From contig JAHEKK010000263.1 of NCBI GenBank assembly GCA_024638395.1, positions 1 to 5,510 of the forward strand: DNA of 5,510 bases, in the 5' to 3' direction. Numbering within the stretch: position 1 is the stretch's first letter; every line of letters begins with the position of its first letter. This document shows positions 1 to 4,681 of this stretch, in pieces. The notes under the pieces are model-generated. The model saw nothing but the letters and a program-made list of their open reading frames with translations. It searched no databases and was not told the origin of the DNA. Made by a program: the position numbers and the translations under genes. Origin of the DNA: Gemmatimonadota bacterium (lineage in GTDB: Bacteria > Gemmatimonadota > Gemmatimonadetes > Longimicrobiales > Gaopeijiaceae).

Positions 1-1
1 C

Positions 2-514
2 GCCCTGTCGACCTTGTCCGACGACGGCGAACTGATTCCGCTGGACGCCTTGCCCTGGCCGTCGCTGCGCTCGCTCGATCCGCTCCAGCGTCAGGCCAAG
101 TTCGTTCCGGACCCCGGGCGAGGCTGCTTCTACTACCTGACACAGTCCACCGGCTTCACGCGCGTGAGGGAGTCGGGCTTCGGGCCTCCCAGAGACTACG
201 TCGAGCCAATGGCTCCGCCCGGCGCGCGCATCGAACGCTCACCGCTACGGCAATCGGTCCGCCTGGACGGGTACCGGCTCGCGGCCCATGCGGCCATCGT
301 GCGCGGAAACGAGCTCTGGTTCGCGTTCCACGGGGAGTCGGAACGAGCGAGTCGGTTGATCGACGTATTCGACACCGAGTCGGGACGGTATCTCCGCTCG
401 TACGAGGTGCCCGGCACGGTCAGCGGCATGGGGGCGGCAGGCGACGTGCTGCTCTTCCTGACGTCGGAGGCGGGGTATCCGGTGCTCGCGGCCGTGCGCG
501 CACCCTGGGGGTGA
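2..514 (+). CDS. C-terminal part of a beta-propeller-like protein (5' end outside window)
   Basis: The reading frame is open to the left edge, so the start is outside the window; the TTG at 14 is only the first possible internal start. About 170 residues are visible, ending in TGA at 512-514. The text alternates short beta-strand-like hydrophobic runs with glycine and polar turns. Numbered from the TTG, examples are LWFAFHG (101-107), IDVFDTESGRYLRSY (116-130) and GDVLLFLTS (143-151). The pattern 'V(F/Y)D..SGRYL.S..VPG' followed by 'GD.LL.L' is typical of blades in six-bladed or NHL/TolB-like propeller proteins. No transmembrane segment or catalytic motif is visible. Function cannot be assigned. 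It is convergent with the minus-strand membrane-protein genes. Confidence 0.7.
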   Translation, partial: ALSTLSDDGELIPLDALPWPSLRSLDPLQRQAKFVPDPGRGCFYYLTQSTGFTRVRESGFGPPRDYVEPMAPPGARIERSPLRQSVRLDGYRLAAHAAIVRGNELWFAFHGESERASRLIDVFDTESGRYLRSYEVPGTVSGMGAAGDVLLFLTSEAGYPVLAAVRAPWG

Positions 515-587
515 GTGGCTTCGGTCGTCGTCTCCTGGGGTCGTCGAGTCCTTGGCCGCTCGGGTCTGAGCAGACTTCGTGACCGCA

Positions 588-1016
588 TCAAAGGACCAAG
601 CCGAGTGCGATGGGAACGCGACCGATCCAGCACGCGGTGCGCACCCAGTTGCTCGCCACGAGCCTCCTGTGCGTAGTCCGATCGAAACCGAGCGCCAGGC
701 GTCTGTGGAGGGGCGCCTGTACGAACGCGGTGGACCCCCAGATCACCCCGAGGAGCGCGAGCCCCGCGAATACCGTCGCCGCTTCACCTGGCGGATGCGC
801 GACGACGAGCCAGGCTGCGGCAACGAGCTCCGTGAGCATGGCGGGCACGACGACCCAGCCGGTCCGTCGCATGTGAGCGCTCTCGTAGCCTGGGAAGTCG
901 GCCGCCCCGATTCGCGACATGAGCGGGTAGTGGACCACCTGTACGAACACGATCAGGCCGGCCATGAAGAGGGTGGCGACCAGGTGCGCCACGGGGACGG
1001 CGCTATCGAGTCCCAT
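588..1016 (-). CDS. Conserved four-helix integral membrane protein, uncharacterised
   Basis: A 142-aa protein with four hydrophobic helices at about residues 6-30, 54-73, 79-99 and 126-142. Polar motifs sit between helices: VQVVHYP (25-31), YESAHMRR (44-51), APLHRRL followed by GFD (101-112) and NWVRTACW (123-130). From memory, this arrangement (VHYP, YE..H.RR, HRRL..GFD, NW.RT..W) recurs in an uncharacterised membrane family of Planctomycetota and related phyla, reminiscent of DUF1772-type proteins; I cannot confirm the family name. The ATG at 1016 lies 11 nt after the stop of the DoxX-like gene, with only a weak Shine-Dalgarno, so translation probably depends on the upstream gene. It is the last gene of the minus-strand set. 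Function is unknown. Confidence 0.85.
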   Translation of the reverse strand: MGLDSAVPVAHLVATLFMAGLIVFVQVVHYPLMSRIGAADFPGYESAHMRRTGWVVVPAMLTELVAAAWLVVAHPPGEAATVFAGLALLGVIWGSTAFVQAPLHRRLALGFDRTTHRRLVASNWVRTACWIGRVPIALGLVL

Positions 1017-1027
1017 TTGTCACAGAC

Positions 1028-1399
1028 TCAAGTCGCGTGCGTAGCAACCACCACCAGCGACAGAAGCAGCATGATCGCGGCCGGAGCCGCCTTCGTCAGA
1101 GGATCCCGGACTTTGAGGTGCGCCACGATCGCCCCCGCCATGAGCACCGACATGAGGGCGGCGGCGGGGAGCGTCACAGGCGTGACGACCAGTCCGATGA
1201 GAAGGAGGATCGCCAAGGCGACCTTGGTCGTGCCGATGGCTACCCGTGCCCAGTCCGGAAGCCCGTAGCGGCGAAACTCCTCAGCGAGGTTGGCGGCGCC
1301 GTCGGGACGGTATGGGGTCGAGCGGCCCCGCCGGATCAACCAGACATTGAAGATCCCGAGGGCGATGATGATCTGGGAGGCTGCAGCAACGAGAGACAT
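1028..1399 (-). CDS. DoxX-like family membrane protein
   Basis: A 123-aa protein with four predicted membrane helices at about residues 3-22, 52-73, 76-95 and 104-121. Features typical of DoxX-like proteins are the segment AEEFRRYGLPDW (39-50) before helix 2, the lysine-containing GTTKVALAILLLIGL helix, and HLKVRDP (94-100) between helices 3 and 4. DoxX-type proteins are small inner-membrane proteins, some linked to redox or thiol stress; the exact role here is unknown. The ATG at 1399 is chosen because AGGAG lies 9 nt upstream. It follows the 31-aa ORF by 33 nt and precedes the 142-aa membrane-protein gene by 11 nt, so it is probably cotranscribed with both. Confidence 0.85.
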   Translation of the reverse strand: MSLVAAASQIIIALGIFNVWLIRRGRSTPYRPDGAANLAEEFRRYGLPDWARVAIGTTKVALAILLLIGLVVTPVTLPAAALMSVLMAGAIVAHLKVRDPLTKAAPAAIMLLLSLVVVATHAT

Positions 1400-1432
1400 C
1401 TGAGGCTTCTCCTGAAGTTGAGTGATCCGGCG

Positions 1433-1528
1433 TTAACGCTGGATTTCACTACGAACGAGAACGTAGGCCCCGGCGAGAAAGAGGAACGTGATGCCGAAGC
1501 CGAGCGCGAACAGGAGACCGTCAGTCAT
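1433..1528 (-). CDS. 31-aa single-helix membrane micro-protein
   Basis: This short frame reads MTDGLLFALGFGITFLFL then AGAYVLVRSEIQR and stops at TAA. It is one hydrophobic helix (about residues 4-25) with a short charged C-terminal tail. The ATG lies inside the end of the upstream 71-aa gene, so the two genes overlap by 8 nt (ATGACTGA). A strong Shine-Dalgarno (GGGGAGGAA) sits a few bases upstream, inside the preceding gene. The overlap, the RBS and the sensible one-helix topology support a real, translationally coupled gene. Function is unknown; a small accessory subunit of a membrane complex is a guess. It is short enough for automated annotation to miss. Confidence 0.65.
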   Translation of the reverse strand: MTDGLLFALGFGITFLFLAGAYVLVRSEIQR

Positions 1529-1736
1529 GCTTCCTCCCCGCCAGGATCAACGCACCGGCAGAGCAGATCGACGGGACCCAGATGCCCACGAAGAGTCCGC
1601 GCTCCTTGTCGCCCGAAAACCAGAGCCAAACCGAGAGAAGGAACGATAGAAAGGCCGCTGCCAAGAAGAGCGCCTTGGCCACGTTGATGCTCGACCGACC
1701 GAGTCGAGAGACCCCCTCGGATTCCTGGTCGCCCAT
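1521..1736 (-). CDS. 71-aa two-helix membrane protein, first gene of the minus-strand set
   Basis: The product begins MGDQESEGVSRLGRSS, a polar N-terminus without a signal peptide. Two hydrophobic helices follow, at about 18-41 (VAKALFLAAAFLSFLLSVWLWF) in shortened form VAKALFL...VWLWF, and 48-66 (GLFVGIWVPSICSAGALIL). It ends in a basic GRKHD tail. The open frame runs much further upstream, but the ATG at 1736 is preferred: GGAGG lies 6 nt before it, and the upstream extension is low-complexity sequence that crosses the AT-rich promoter patch. 'W(F/L)SGDKE.GLFVGIWVPSI' looks like a conserved small membrane-protein type, but I cannot name the family. It is coupled to the 31-aa ORF by an 8-nt overlap. 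Confidence 0.75.
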   Translation of the reverse strand: MGDQESEGVSRLGRSSINVAKALFLAAAFLSFLLSVWLWFSGDKERGLFVGIWVPSICSAGALILAGRKHD

Positions 1737-1765
1737 GATCGCCTCCAGTGACGATGGTGGTTTAC

Positions 1766-1802
1766 ATTTTGTATAGCAATAAAACTGTACAAAGACTATA
1801 CA
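1766..1802 (-). promoter_or_regulatory. AT-rich promoter/operator region with a TGTATAG inverted repeat
   Basis: An AT-rich island in GC-rich surroundings, just upstream of the 71-aa gene. TGTATAG (1770-1776) and CTATACA (1796-1802) form a perfect 7-bp inverted repeat separated by 19 nt. A second, shorter pair TTGTA/TACAA (1769-1773, 1788-1792) lies inside. On the minus strand the sequence TTGCTATACA supplies an extended -10 (TGnTATA). The -35 at the usual distance is weak, as expected for an activator-dependent promoter. The symmetry suggests a dimeric regulator site. The regulator is not identifiable here. Confidence 0.45.
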
Positions 1803-1993
1803 CACAACAAAGAAGCCGAGCAAGAGGGTCTGTGGTGATCGCGAACCGCGGTCGTAGATCCTTTGGCGGCGTCTAGCGGATCCGAGCTGGTCTTTGCGAT
1901 CGGGATGCGCTCGGCCTTTGGCAGAGGACCATGCGGTTGGACCATTGGCTCCATGGGGCACCAACCCCCCTGAAACGCCTTGCACCCAAAGGG

Positions 1994-2022
1994 TTGACAC
2001 CTATATGGCCCCTGGGTAAAAT
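1994..2022 (+). promoter_or_regulatory. Sigma70-type promoter of the tRNA array
   Basis: TTGACA at 1994-1999, a 17-bp spacer, then TAAAAT at 2017-2022: a perfect -35 and a one-mismatch -10. Transcription should begin near 2029, about 7 nt before the mature 5' end of tRNA-fMet, leaving a very short leader for RNase P to remove. No comparable promoter was found before any later tRNA. Confidence 0.88.
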
Positions 2023-2035
2023 TTGGGTTCCTTGC

Positions 2036-2109
<74 letters not shown>

Positions 2110-2112
2110 TTC

Positions 2113-2139
2113 GAAGCGTCGCCCGACCGGCGGCGCTTC
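2113..2139 (+). terminator. Strong hairpin just after tRNA-fMet
   Basis: GAAGCGTCGCC (2113-2123) pairs with GGCGGCGCTTC (2129-2139): 11 bp including one T-G wobble, with loop CGACC. It starts 3 nt after the discriminator base of tRNA-fMet. No T-tract follows, so it could be a weak terminator or an RNase-processing hairpin in a longer transcript. Confidence 0.55.
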
Positions 2140-2255
2140 ACTGTTGGGACGGTTCTGTGACAGGGGGCCGATAGACGGACCAACCGGGTTGGGGAACCGG
2201 CTAAGCAGACCGAACGTATGCTGCCGTGGGAACATGCCCGGGTGCTGGAGAGTCG

Positions 2256-2284
2256 AGCCCGAGCCCAAAGGCCGGGCTTTTTTT
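2256..2284 (+). terminator. Hairpin plus T7 directly before tRNA-Phe (terminator or attenuator)
   Basis: AGCCCG (2256-2261) pairs with CGGGCT (2273-2278) around an 11-nt loop. Alternatively the nearer AGCCC (2262-2266) pairs with GGGCT (2274-2278). Seven T residues follow (2278-2284). This has the form of an intrinsic terminator. Only C2285 separates the T run from the first base of tRNA-Phe, so transcription of the remaining array would need read-through or regulation. The two competing 5' arms allow alternative folds. Confidence 0.65.
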
Positions 2285-2285
2285 C

Positions 2286-2358
2286 GGCCAGGTAGCTCAG
2301 TTGGTAGAGCACATGACTGAAAATCATGGTGTCGGCAGTTCGATTCTGCCCCTGGCCA
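2286..2358 (+). tRNA. tRNA-Phe (GAA)
   Basis: A 73-nt cloverleaf. The acceptor GGCCAGG/CCTGGCC is perfectly paired, the anticodon arm is CATGA-CTGAAAA-TCATG, the T-stem is GGCAG/CTGCC, and A73 is present. CCA is not encoded. The gene begins one base after a terminator-like T run, so its leader would consist of that hairpin. Confidence 0.96.
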
Positions 2359-2408
2359 CTCGCGCGGCTCGCTGGAGTGGCGTAGAACAGAACAGAGGTT
2401 GAAGACCT

Positions 2409-2481
2409 AGGTCCGTAGCTCAAGTGGTAGAGCACCGGTCTCCAAAACCGGGGGTTGGGGGTTCGAGTCCCTCCGGGCCTG
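2409..2481 (+). tRNA. tRNA-Trp (CCA)
   Basis: A 73-nt cloverleaf with acceptor AGGTCCG/CGGGCCT (one T-G wobble at 4:69), anticodon arm CCGGT-CTCCAAA-ACCGG, T-stem GGGGG/CCCTC with one G-T wobble, and G73. CCA is not encoded at the 3' end. The 50-nt spacer from tRNA-Phe holds nothing recognisable. Confidence 0.95.
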
Positions 2482-2497
2482 TTTGGTTGGGAGTGGA

Positions 2498-2569
2498 GCC
2501 CCCATCGTCTATCGGCTAGGACACCACTCTTTCAAGGTGGAGAGCGGGGTTCGATTCCCCGTGGGGGCA
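2498..2569 (+). tRNA. tRNA-Glu (TTC)
   Basis: A 72-nt cloverleaf with acceptor GCCCCCA/TGGGGGC, anticodon loop CTTTCAA on the stem CCACT/GGTGG, and T-stem CGGGG/CCCCG. A73 is used here. It starts 16 nt after tRNA-Trp, consistent with one polycistronic precursor. Confidence 0.95.
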
Positions 2570-2580
2570 TGGACCCTAAA

Positions 2581-2655
2581 GGGGCTGTAGCTCAGTTTGG
2601 TTAGAGTGCCGGTCTGTCACACCGGAGGTCGCGGGTTCGAGTCCCGTCAGCCCCG
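2581..2655 (+). tRNA. tRNA-Asp (GTC)
   Basis: A 75-nt cloverleaf with acceptor GGGGCTG/CAGCCCC, a D-loop with the conserved GG, anticodon arm CCGGT-CTGTCAC-ACCGG, T-stem GCGGG/CCCGT, and G73, which is the aspartate discriminator. It lies 11 nt after tRNA-Glu. Confidence 0.96.
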
Positions 2656-2703
2656 CTGAGCATTGAAAACGCTGTTTGAAAACACAGGTCGTACGAGCGT
2701 GTC

Positions 2704-2776
2704 GGGGCTGTAGCTCAGTTGGGAGAGCGCCTGAATGGCATTCAGGAGGTCAGGGGTTCGACTCCCCTCAGCTCCA
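2704..2776 (+). tRNA. tRNA-Ala (GGC)
   Basis: A 73-nt cloverleaf with acceptor GGGGCTG/CAGCTCC. The G3-T70 wobble, the alanine identity element, is present. The anticodon arm is CCTGA-ATGGCAT-TCAGG, the T-stem AGGGG/CCCCT, and the discriminator A73. CCA is not encoded. Confidence 0.96.
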
Positions 2777-2793
2777 CTCGTGAAGATCGGTTG

Positions 2794-2879
2794 GCTCGGG
2801 TGGCGGAATTGGTAGACGCGCAGGGTTCAGGACCCTGTGGGGATTATACCCCGTGAGGGTTCGAGTCCCTCCCCGAGCA
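2794..2879 (+). tRNA. tRNA-Leu (CAG)
   Basis: A class II tRNA of 86 nt. The acceptor is GCTCGGG/CCCGAGC, the anticodon arm CAGGG-TTCAGGA-CCCTG, and a long variable arm contains GGGG-ATTATA-CCCC. The T-stem is GAGGG/CCCTC and the discriminator A73, as expected for leucine. It lies 17 nt after tRNA-Ala(GGC). Confidence 0.96.
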
Positions 2880-2891
2880 TCAGGTCCCGAG

Positions 2892-2915
2892 CGGAGCGCG
2901 CGACGCGCGTCTCCG
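2892..2915 (+). other. GC-rich hairpin between the two leucine tRNAs
   Basis: CGGAG (2892-2896) pairs with CTCCG (2911-2915). The stem continues through alternating CG bases with one bulged T (2910), so nearly the whole 24-nt stretch can form one hairpin. No T-tract follows, so a precursor-processing structure is as likely as termination. Confidence 0.45.
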
Positions 2916-2957
2916 TCAGGGGCGGTGCCGGGTAAGCCGGCCGACGTTCACGAACCT

Positions 2958-3042
2958 GCCCACGTGCTGAAATTTGGTAGACAGGCCGGTTTGAGGGACC
3001 GGTGCCGGAAACGGCGTACAGGTTCGAGTCCTGTCGTGGGCA
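2958..3042 (+). tRNA. tRNA-Leu (GAG)
   Basis: A class II tRNA of 85 nt. The acceptor is GCCCACG/CGTGGGC, the anticodon arm CCGGT-TTGAGGG-ACCGG, and the variable arm contains GCCG-GAAA-CGGC. The T-stem is ACAGG/CCTGT, with A73. The base after A73 (3043) is the first base of an inverted-repeat-bounded element, so the element abuts the mature 3' end. Confidence 0.95.
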
Positions 3043-3171
3043 CTTTGGCGTCGGGATTTGGGCGCGGGCCGTCGTTGGGCGTCGGTCGCCGCTCTCTGCG
3101 GCGTACGTGATTACGCCTCGCTCGCGTCGCCTCGCCCGCCTTGGCCTGCATCCCAAATCCCTTAGCCAAAG
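3043..3171. repeat. 129-bp element with imperfect terminal inverted repeats
   Basis: The left arm is CTTTGGC (3043-3049), three bases, GGGATTTGGG (3053-3062), four bases, GGCC (3067-3070). The right arm is the mirror image: GGCC (3143-3146), five bases, CCCAAATCCC (3152-3161), three bases, GCCAAAG (3165-3171). That is 21 exactly complementary bases in three blocks with nearly matched spacing. The interior also holds hairpins such as CGCCGC/GCGGCG (about 3088-3104). The form resembles a MITE or a large extragenic palindrome. It has no coding capacity, and its outer left part is not repeated in the following copies. Confidence 0.7.
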
Positions 3172-3448
3172 CGTCTGTTTTTGTTTGGGCGCGGGCCGTC
3201 GTTGGGCGTCGGTCGCCGCTCGCTGCGGCATACGTGATTACGCCTCGCTCGCGTCGCCTCGCCCGCCTTGGCCTGCATCCCAAATCCCTTAGCCAAAGCG
3301 TCTGTTATTGTTGGGGCGCGGGCCGTAGTTGGGCGTCGGTCGCCGCTCGCTGCGGCATACGTGATTACGCCTCGCTCGCGTCGCCTCGCCCGCCTTGGCC
3401 TGCATCCCAAATCCCCTTAGCCAAAGCGTCTGTTATTGTTGGCGCGGG
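3060..3448. repeat. Three tandem copies of a 127-bp repeat
   Basis: The copies span 3060-3186, 3187-3313 and 3314-3440, then stop after a shared GGCGCGGG at 3441-3448. Copies 1 and 2 differ at four positions by eye. Copies 2 and 3 differ by one substitution and one inserted C. The period is not a multiple of three, so frames running through the repeats change from copy to copy and are not credible genes. Each copy contains the right arm of the inverted repeat described for 3043-3171. The rest of the gap, 3449-3568 up to tRNA-Arg, holds no recognisable promoter or gene. Confidence 0.95.
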
Positions 3449-3568
3449 ATCCCTCAGCCGGAGCGCAGGACCGACACGGCTCTTTGGGGCCGGGGGTCGC
3501 GCTTGATCGTCATGTTTCACGGAGTGGTCGTGCCCCGTCGCTCGAGCGGCGCAAACAGGCCGAATAGA

Positions 3569-3642
3569 GCGCCCGTAGCTCAATTGGACAGAGTACCTGA
3601 CTACGGATCAGGGGGTTGGGGGTTCGAGTCCTCCCGGGCGCA
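3569..3642 (+). tRNA. tRNA-Arg (ACG)
   Basis: A 74-nt cloverleaf with acceptor GCGCCCG/CGGGCGC, anticodon arm CCTGA-CTACGGA-TCAGG, T-stem GGGGG/CCTCC, and A73. A34 is normally converted to inosine by TadA in bacteria, allowing CGU, CGC and CGA to be read. It is the first gene after the tandem-repeat gap of more than 500 nt. Confidence 0.96.
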
Positions 3643-3655
3643 TTCAGCACGAACA

Positions 3656-3730
<75 letters not shown>

Positions 3731-3796
3731 TCGGATCCCCCCGTGCACGAGGTTCGGATCTTGCTCCAGCCGGCGCGCGCGTAGATCGAGACCGAC

Positions 3797-3869
3797 GGGG
3801 CCGTAGCTCAGCTGGGAGAGCGCTGCGTTCGCATCGCAGAGGTCAGGGGTTCGACTCCCCTCGGCTCCA
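3797..3869 (+). tRNA. tRNA-Ala (CGC)
   Basis: A 73-nt cloverleaf with acceptor GGGGCCG/CGGCTCC, including the G3-T70 wobble of alanine tRNAs. The anticodon arm is CTGCG-TTCGCAT-CGCAG, the T-stem AGGGG/CCCCT, and A73 is present. It is the second alanine isoacceptor of the array. A short T run follows, but with no separate hairpin. Confidence 0.96.
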
Positions 3870-3883
3870 TTTTTCTTGAAATG

Positions 3884-3955
3884 CCACCGTAGCTCAGCTG
3901 GTAGAGCACGTCACTCGTAATGACGGGGTCGTCGGTTCGAGTCCGACCGGTGGCT
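3884..3955 (+). tRNA. tRNA-Thr (CGT)
   Basis: A 72-nt cloverleaf with acceptor GCCACCG/CGGTGGC, anticodon arm CGTCA-CTCGTAA-TGACG, T-stem GTCGG/CCGAC, and T73. It lies 14 nt after tRNA-Ala(CGC). Confidence 0.95.
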
Positions 3956-3994
3956 CTGGGGTCGCTCCCGCACTACAGTGGGGCGGCGGCTGCT

Positions 3995-4067
3995 AGCCCC
4001 GTGGTGTAATTGGCAACACGTCTGACTCTGGATCAGAAGAGTCCTGGTTCGAACCCAGGCGGGGCTA
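3995..4067 (+). tRNA. tRNA-Gln (CTG)
   Basis: A 73-nt cloverleaf with acceptor AGCCCCG/CGGGGCT, a short D-stem GTGT/ACAC, anticodon arm TCTGA-CTCTGGA-TCAGA, T-stem CCTGG/CCAGG, and A73. Only three bases separate it from tRNA-Ser(GCT), so the two must be cut from one precursor. Confidence 0.94.
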
Positions 4068-4070
4068 CTG

Positions 4071-4154
4071 GGAGGGATGGCCGAGTGGCTTAAGGCGGCG
4101 CCCTGCTAAGGCGTTGGTGCTTGCACCGCGTGGGTTCGAATCCCACTCCCTCCG
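4071..4154 (+). tRNA. tRNA-Ser (GCT)
   Basis: A class II tRNA of 84 nt with acceptor GGAGGGA/TCCCTCC, anticodon arm GCGCC-CTGCTAA-GGCGT, a variable arm with GGTGC-TT-GCACC, T-stem GTGGG/CCCAC, and G73 as usual for serine. Its 3' end from the T-loop onward is copied exactly 100 bp downstream (4239-4255), so it marks the left side of a small element. Confidence 0.96.
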
Positions 4155-4255
4155 TTGTCGAAAATCAATCCGACGTAGTGGGATTCGTTCGAGCCGAGTG
4201 AGGCGAAGCCGAGCGAGACGACCGAGCGGAGTGAGGTCAATCCCACTCCCTCCGT
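4139..4255. repeat. Small att-like element at tRNA-Ser: duplicated tRNA 3' end
   Basis: AATCCCACTCCCTCCGT occurs at 4139-4155 (the end of tRNA-Ser) and again at 4239-4255, a perfect 17-bp direct repeat with a 100-bp period. Between them lies an inverted copy of the T-stem sequence, AGTGGGATT (4177-4185). It is followed by TTCGAGCCGAG (4188-4198) and GAG-rich units of about 15 bp (4193-4207, 4208-4222). The duplicated 3' end of an intact tRNA is the usual mark of tyrosine-recombinase integration, but only about 83 bp lie between the copies. It may be a deletion remnant or a non-autonomous element. Confidence 0.8.
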
Positions 4256-4324
4256 CATTCGCCTCTCTCGGTCCTGAGATGCCACAGGGCGGTGCATCTT
4301 GTACGGGGAAGCGCCTGTAAGTCT

Positions 4325-4408
4325 GGACGGGTGGCCGAGTGGCTTAAGGCGCACGATTGGAAATCGTGTGGGCTAACGCCCGCGTGGGTTCGAATCCCAC
4401 CCCGTCCG
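4325..4408 (+). tRNA. tRNA-Ser (GGA)
   Basis: A class II tRNA of 84 nt with acceptor GGACGGG/CCCGTCC, anticodon arm CACGA-TTGGAAA-TCGTG, a variable arm with GGGC-TAAC-GCCC, T-stem GTGGG/CCCAC, and G73. Its T-arm is the same as in tRNA-Ser(GCT), but its 3' end is not duplicated downstream. Confidence 0.96.
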
Positions 4409-4434
4409 CTGTGGAAGACCAAAGAGGTGATGTA

Positions 4435-4588
4435 CGGGGTGTGGCTCAGTCCGGTAGAGCGCTGCGCCCCTAGTCGCAGAGGTCCCCGGTTCGAGCCGAT
4501 GCGGCCATGAAGTTGTCGAAGAGCTGGACGTTCTTCCGCGAGACGATCGAGGATCGGCCGGAGGCCGACCGGAGATCCATCCGGGCAC
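4435..4588 (+). pseudogene. Broken tRNA-Pro, interrupted in the T-loop
   Basis: The 5' part matches the intact tRNA-Pro exactly: 4432-4466 equals 4605-4639, 35 bp. The anticodon loop is eight bases (CCCCTAGT) instead of seven and lacks T33. The variable region and T-stem 5' strand are intact up to TTCGA (4490-4494). There the sequence breaks into GCCGATGCGGCC and about 84 bp of unrelated DNA. A 10-bp piece of the tRNA-Pro 3' end (ATCCGGGCAC, 4579-4588) then appears, and the acceptor 3' strand is missing. The interrupting DNA has a 6-bp hairpin (4554-4568) and is a diverged relative of 4722-4806. Removing it would still not restore an acceptor stem, so this is a pseudogene, not an intron-bearing tRNA. 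Confidence 0.85.
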
Positions 4589-4599
4589 GGGTGCCCGGA
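4580..4599. repeat. 9-bp palindrome made from the tRNA-Pro 3' end
   Basis: TCCGGGCAC (4580-4588), GG, GTGCCCGGA (4591-4599) is a perfect inverted repeat. The left arm is a fragment of the tRNA-Pro T-stem and acceptor, so the right arm is an inverted copy of that tRNA end. Termination is possible in principle, but there is no T-tract. Confidence 0.75.
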
Positions 4600-4607
4600 C
4601 GACAGTA

Positions 4608-4681
4608 CGGGGTGTGGCTCAGTCCGGTAGAGCGCTGCGTTCGGGTCGCAGAGGTCCCCGGTTCGAATCCGGGCACCCCGA
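4608..4681 (+). tRNA. tRNA-Pro (CGG)
   Basis: A 74-nt cloverleaf with acceptor CGGGGTG/CACCCCG, anticodon arm CTGCG-TTCGGGT-CGCAG, T-stem CCCGG/CCGGG, and A73. It is the intact member of a local duplication: a truncated copy precedes it, and its 3' end from the T-loop onward is repeated at 4806-4822. CCA is not encoded. Confidence 0.96.

Noticed and set aside
515..587. Bidirectional terminator between the convergent propeller and membrane-protein genes
   Set aside because: Only GTCT-GAGC-AGAC (4 bp) is visible, without a T-tract on either strand.
196..633. Minus-strand 145-codon frame opposite the propeller gene
   Set aside because: Arginine/serine/proline-rich low-complexity shadow of the plus-strand gene, without RBS or recognisable domain.
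1935..1966. Hairpin GGTTGG-CCAT / ATGG-CCAACC upstream of the tRNA promoter as a terminator
   Set aside because: The stem is real but interrupted by an unequal internal loop and has no T-tract on either strand. It could equally be chance in GC-rich DNA.
2163..2260. SRP (4.5S) RNA upstream of tRNA-Phe
   Set aside because: AAGCAG is present (2203-2208 region), but the required CAGG strand and C-GGAA-G tetraloop context are not. I could not fit the domain IV core.
2140..2284. T-box riboswitch controlling the tRNA array
   Set aside because: GGGTTGGGGAACC faintly recalls the T-box sequence, but the conserved AGGGTGG-ACCGCG string, stem I motifs and the usual spacing to the terminator are missing.
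3060..3448. CRISPR array
   Set aside because: The whole 127-bp unit repeats; there are no short conserved repeats alternating with unique spacers, and no cas genes.
2827..3506. Overlapping frames on both strands with internally repeated peptides
   Set aside because: They are translations of tRNA-Leu and the 127-bp DNA repeats. The period is not a multiple of three and the same text is open in several frames, a GC-content effect.
4462..4479. Amber-suppressor reading of the broken tRNA-Pro loop (contains CTA)
   Set aside because: The loop has eight bases without T33 before the CTA, the T-loop is interrupted and the acceptor 3' strand is absent, so it cannot be a working tRNA.
4435..4593. Intron-containing tRNA-Pro with the intron in the T-loop
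   Set aside because: Splicing 4495-4578 would repair the T-arm, but the acceptor 3' strand would read CACGGGT, which cannot pair with CGGGGTG.
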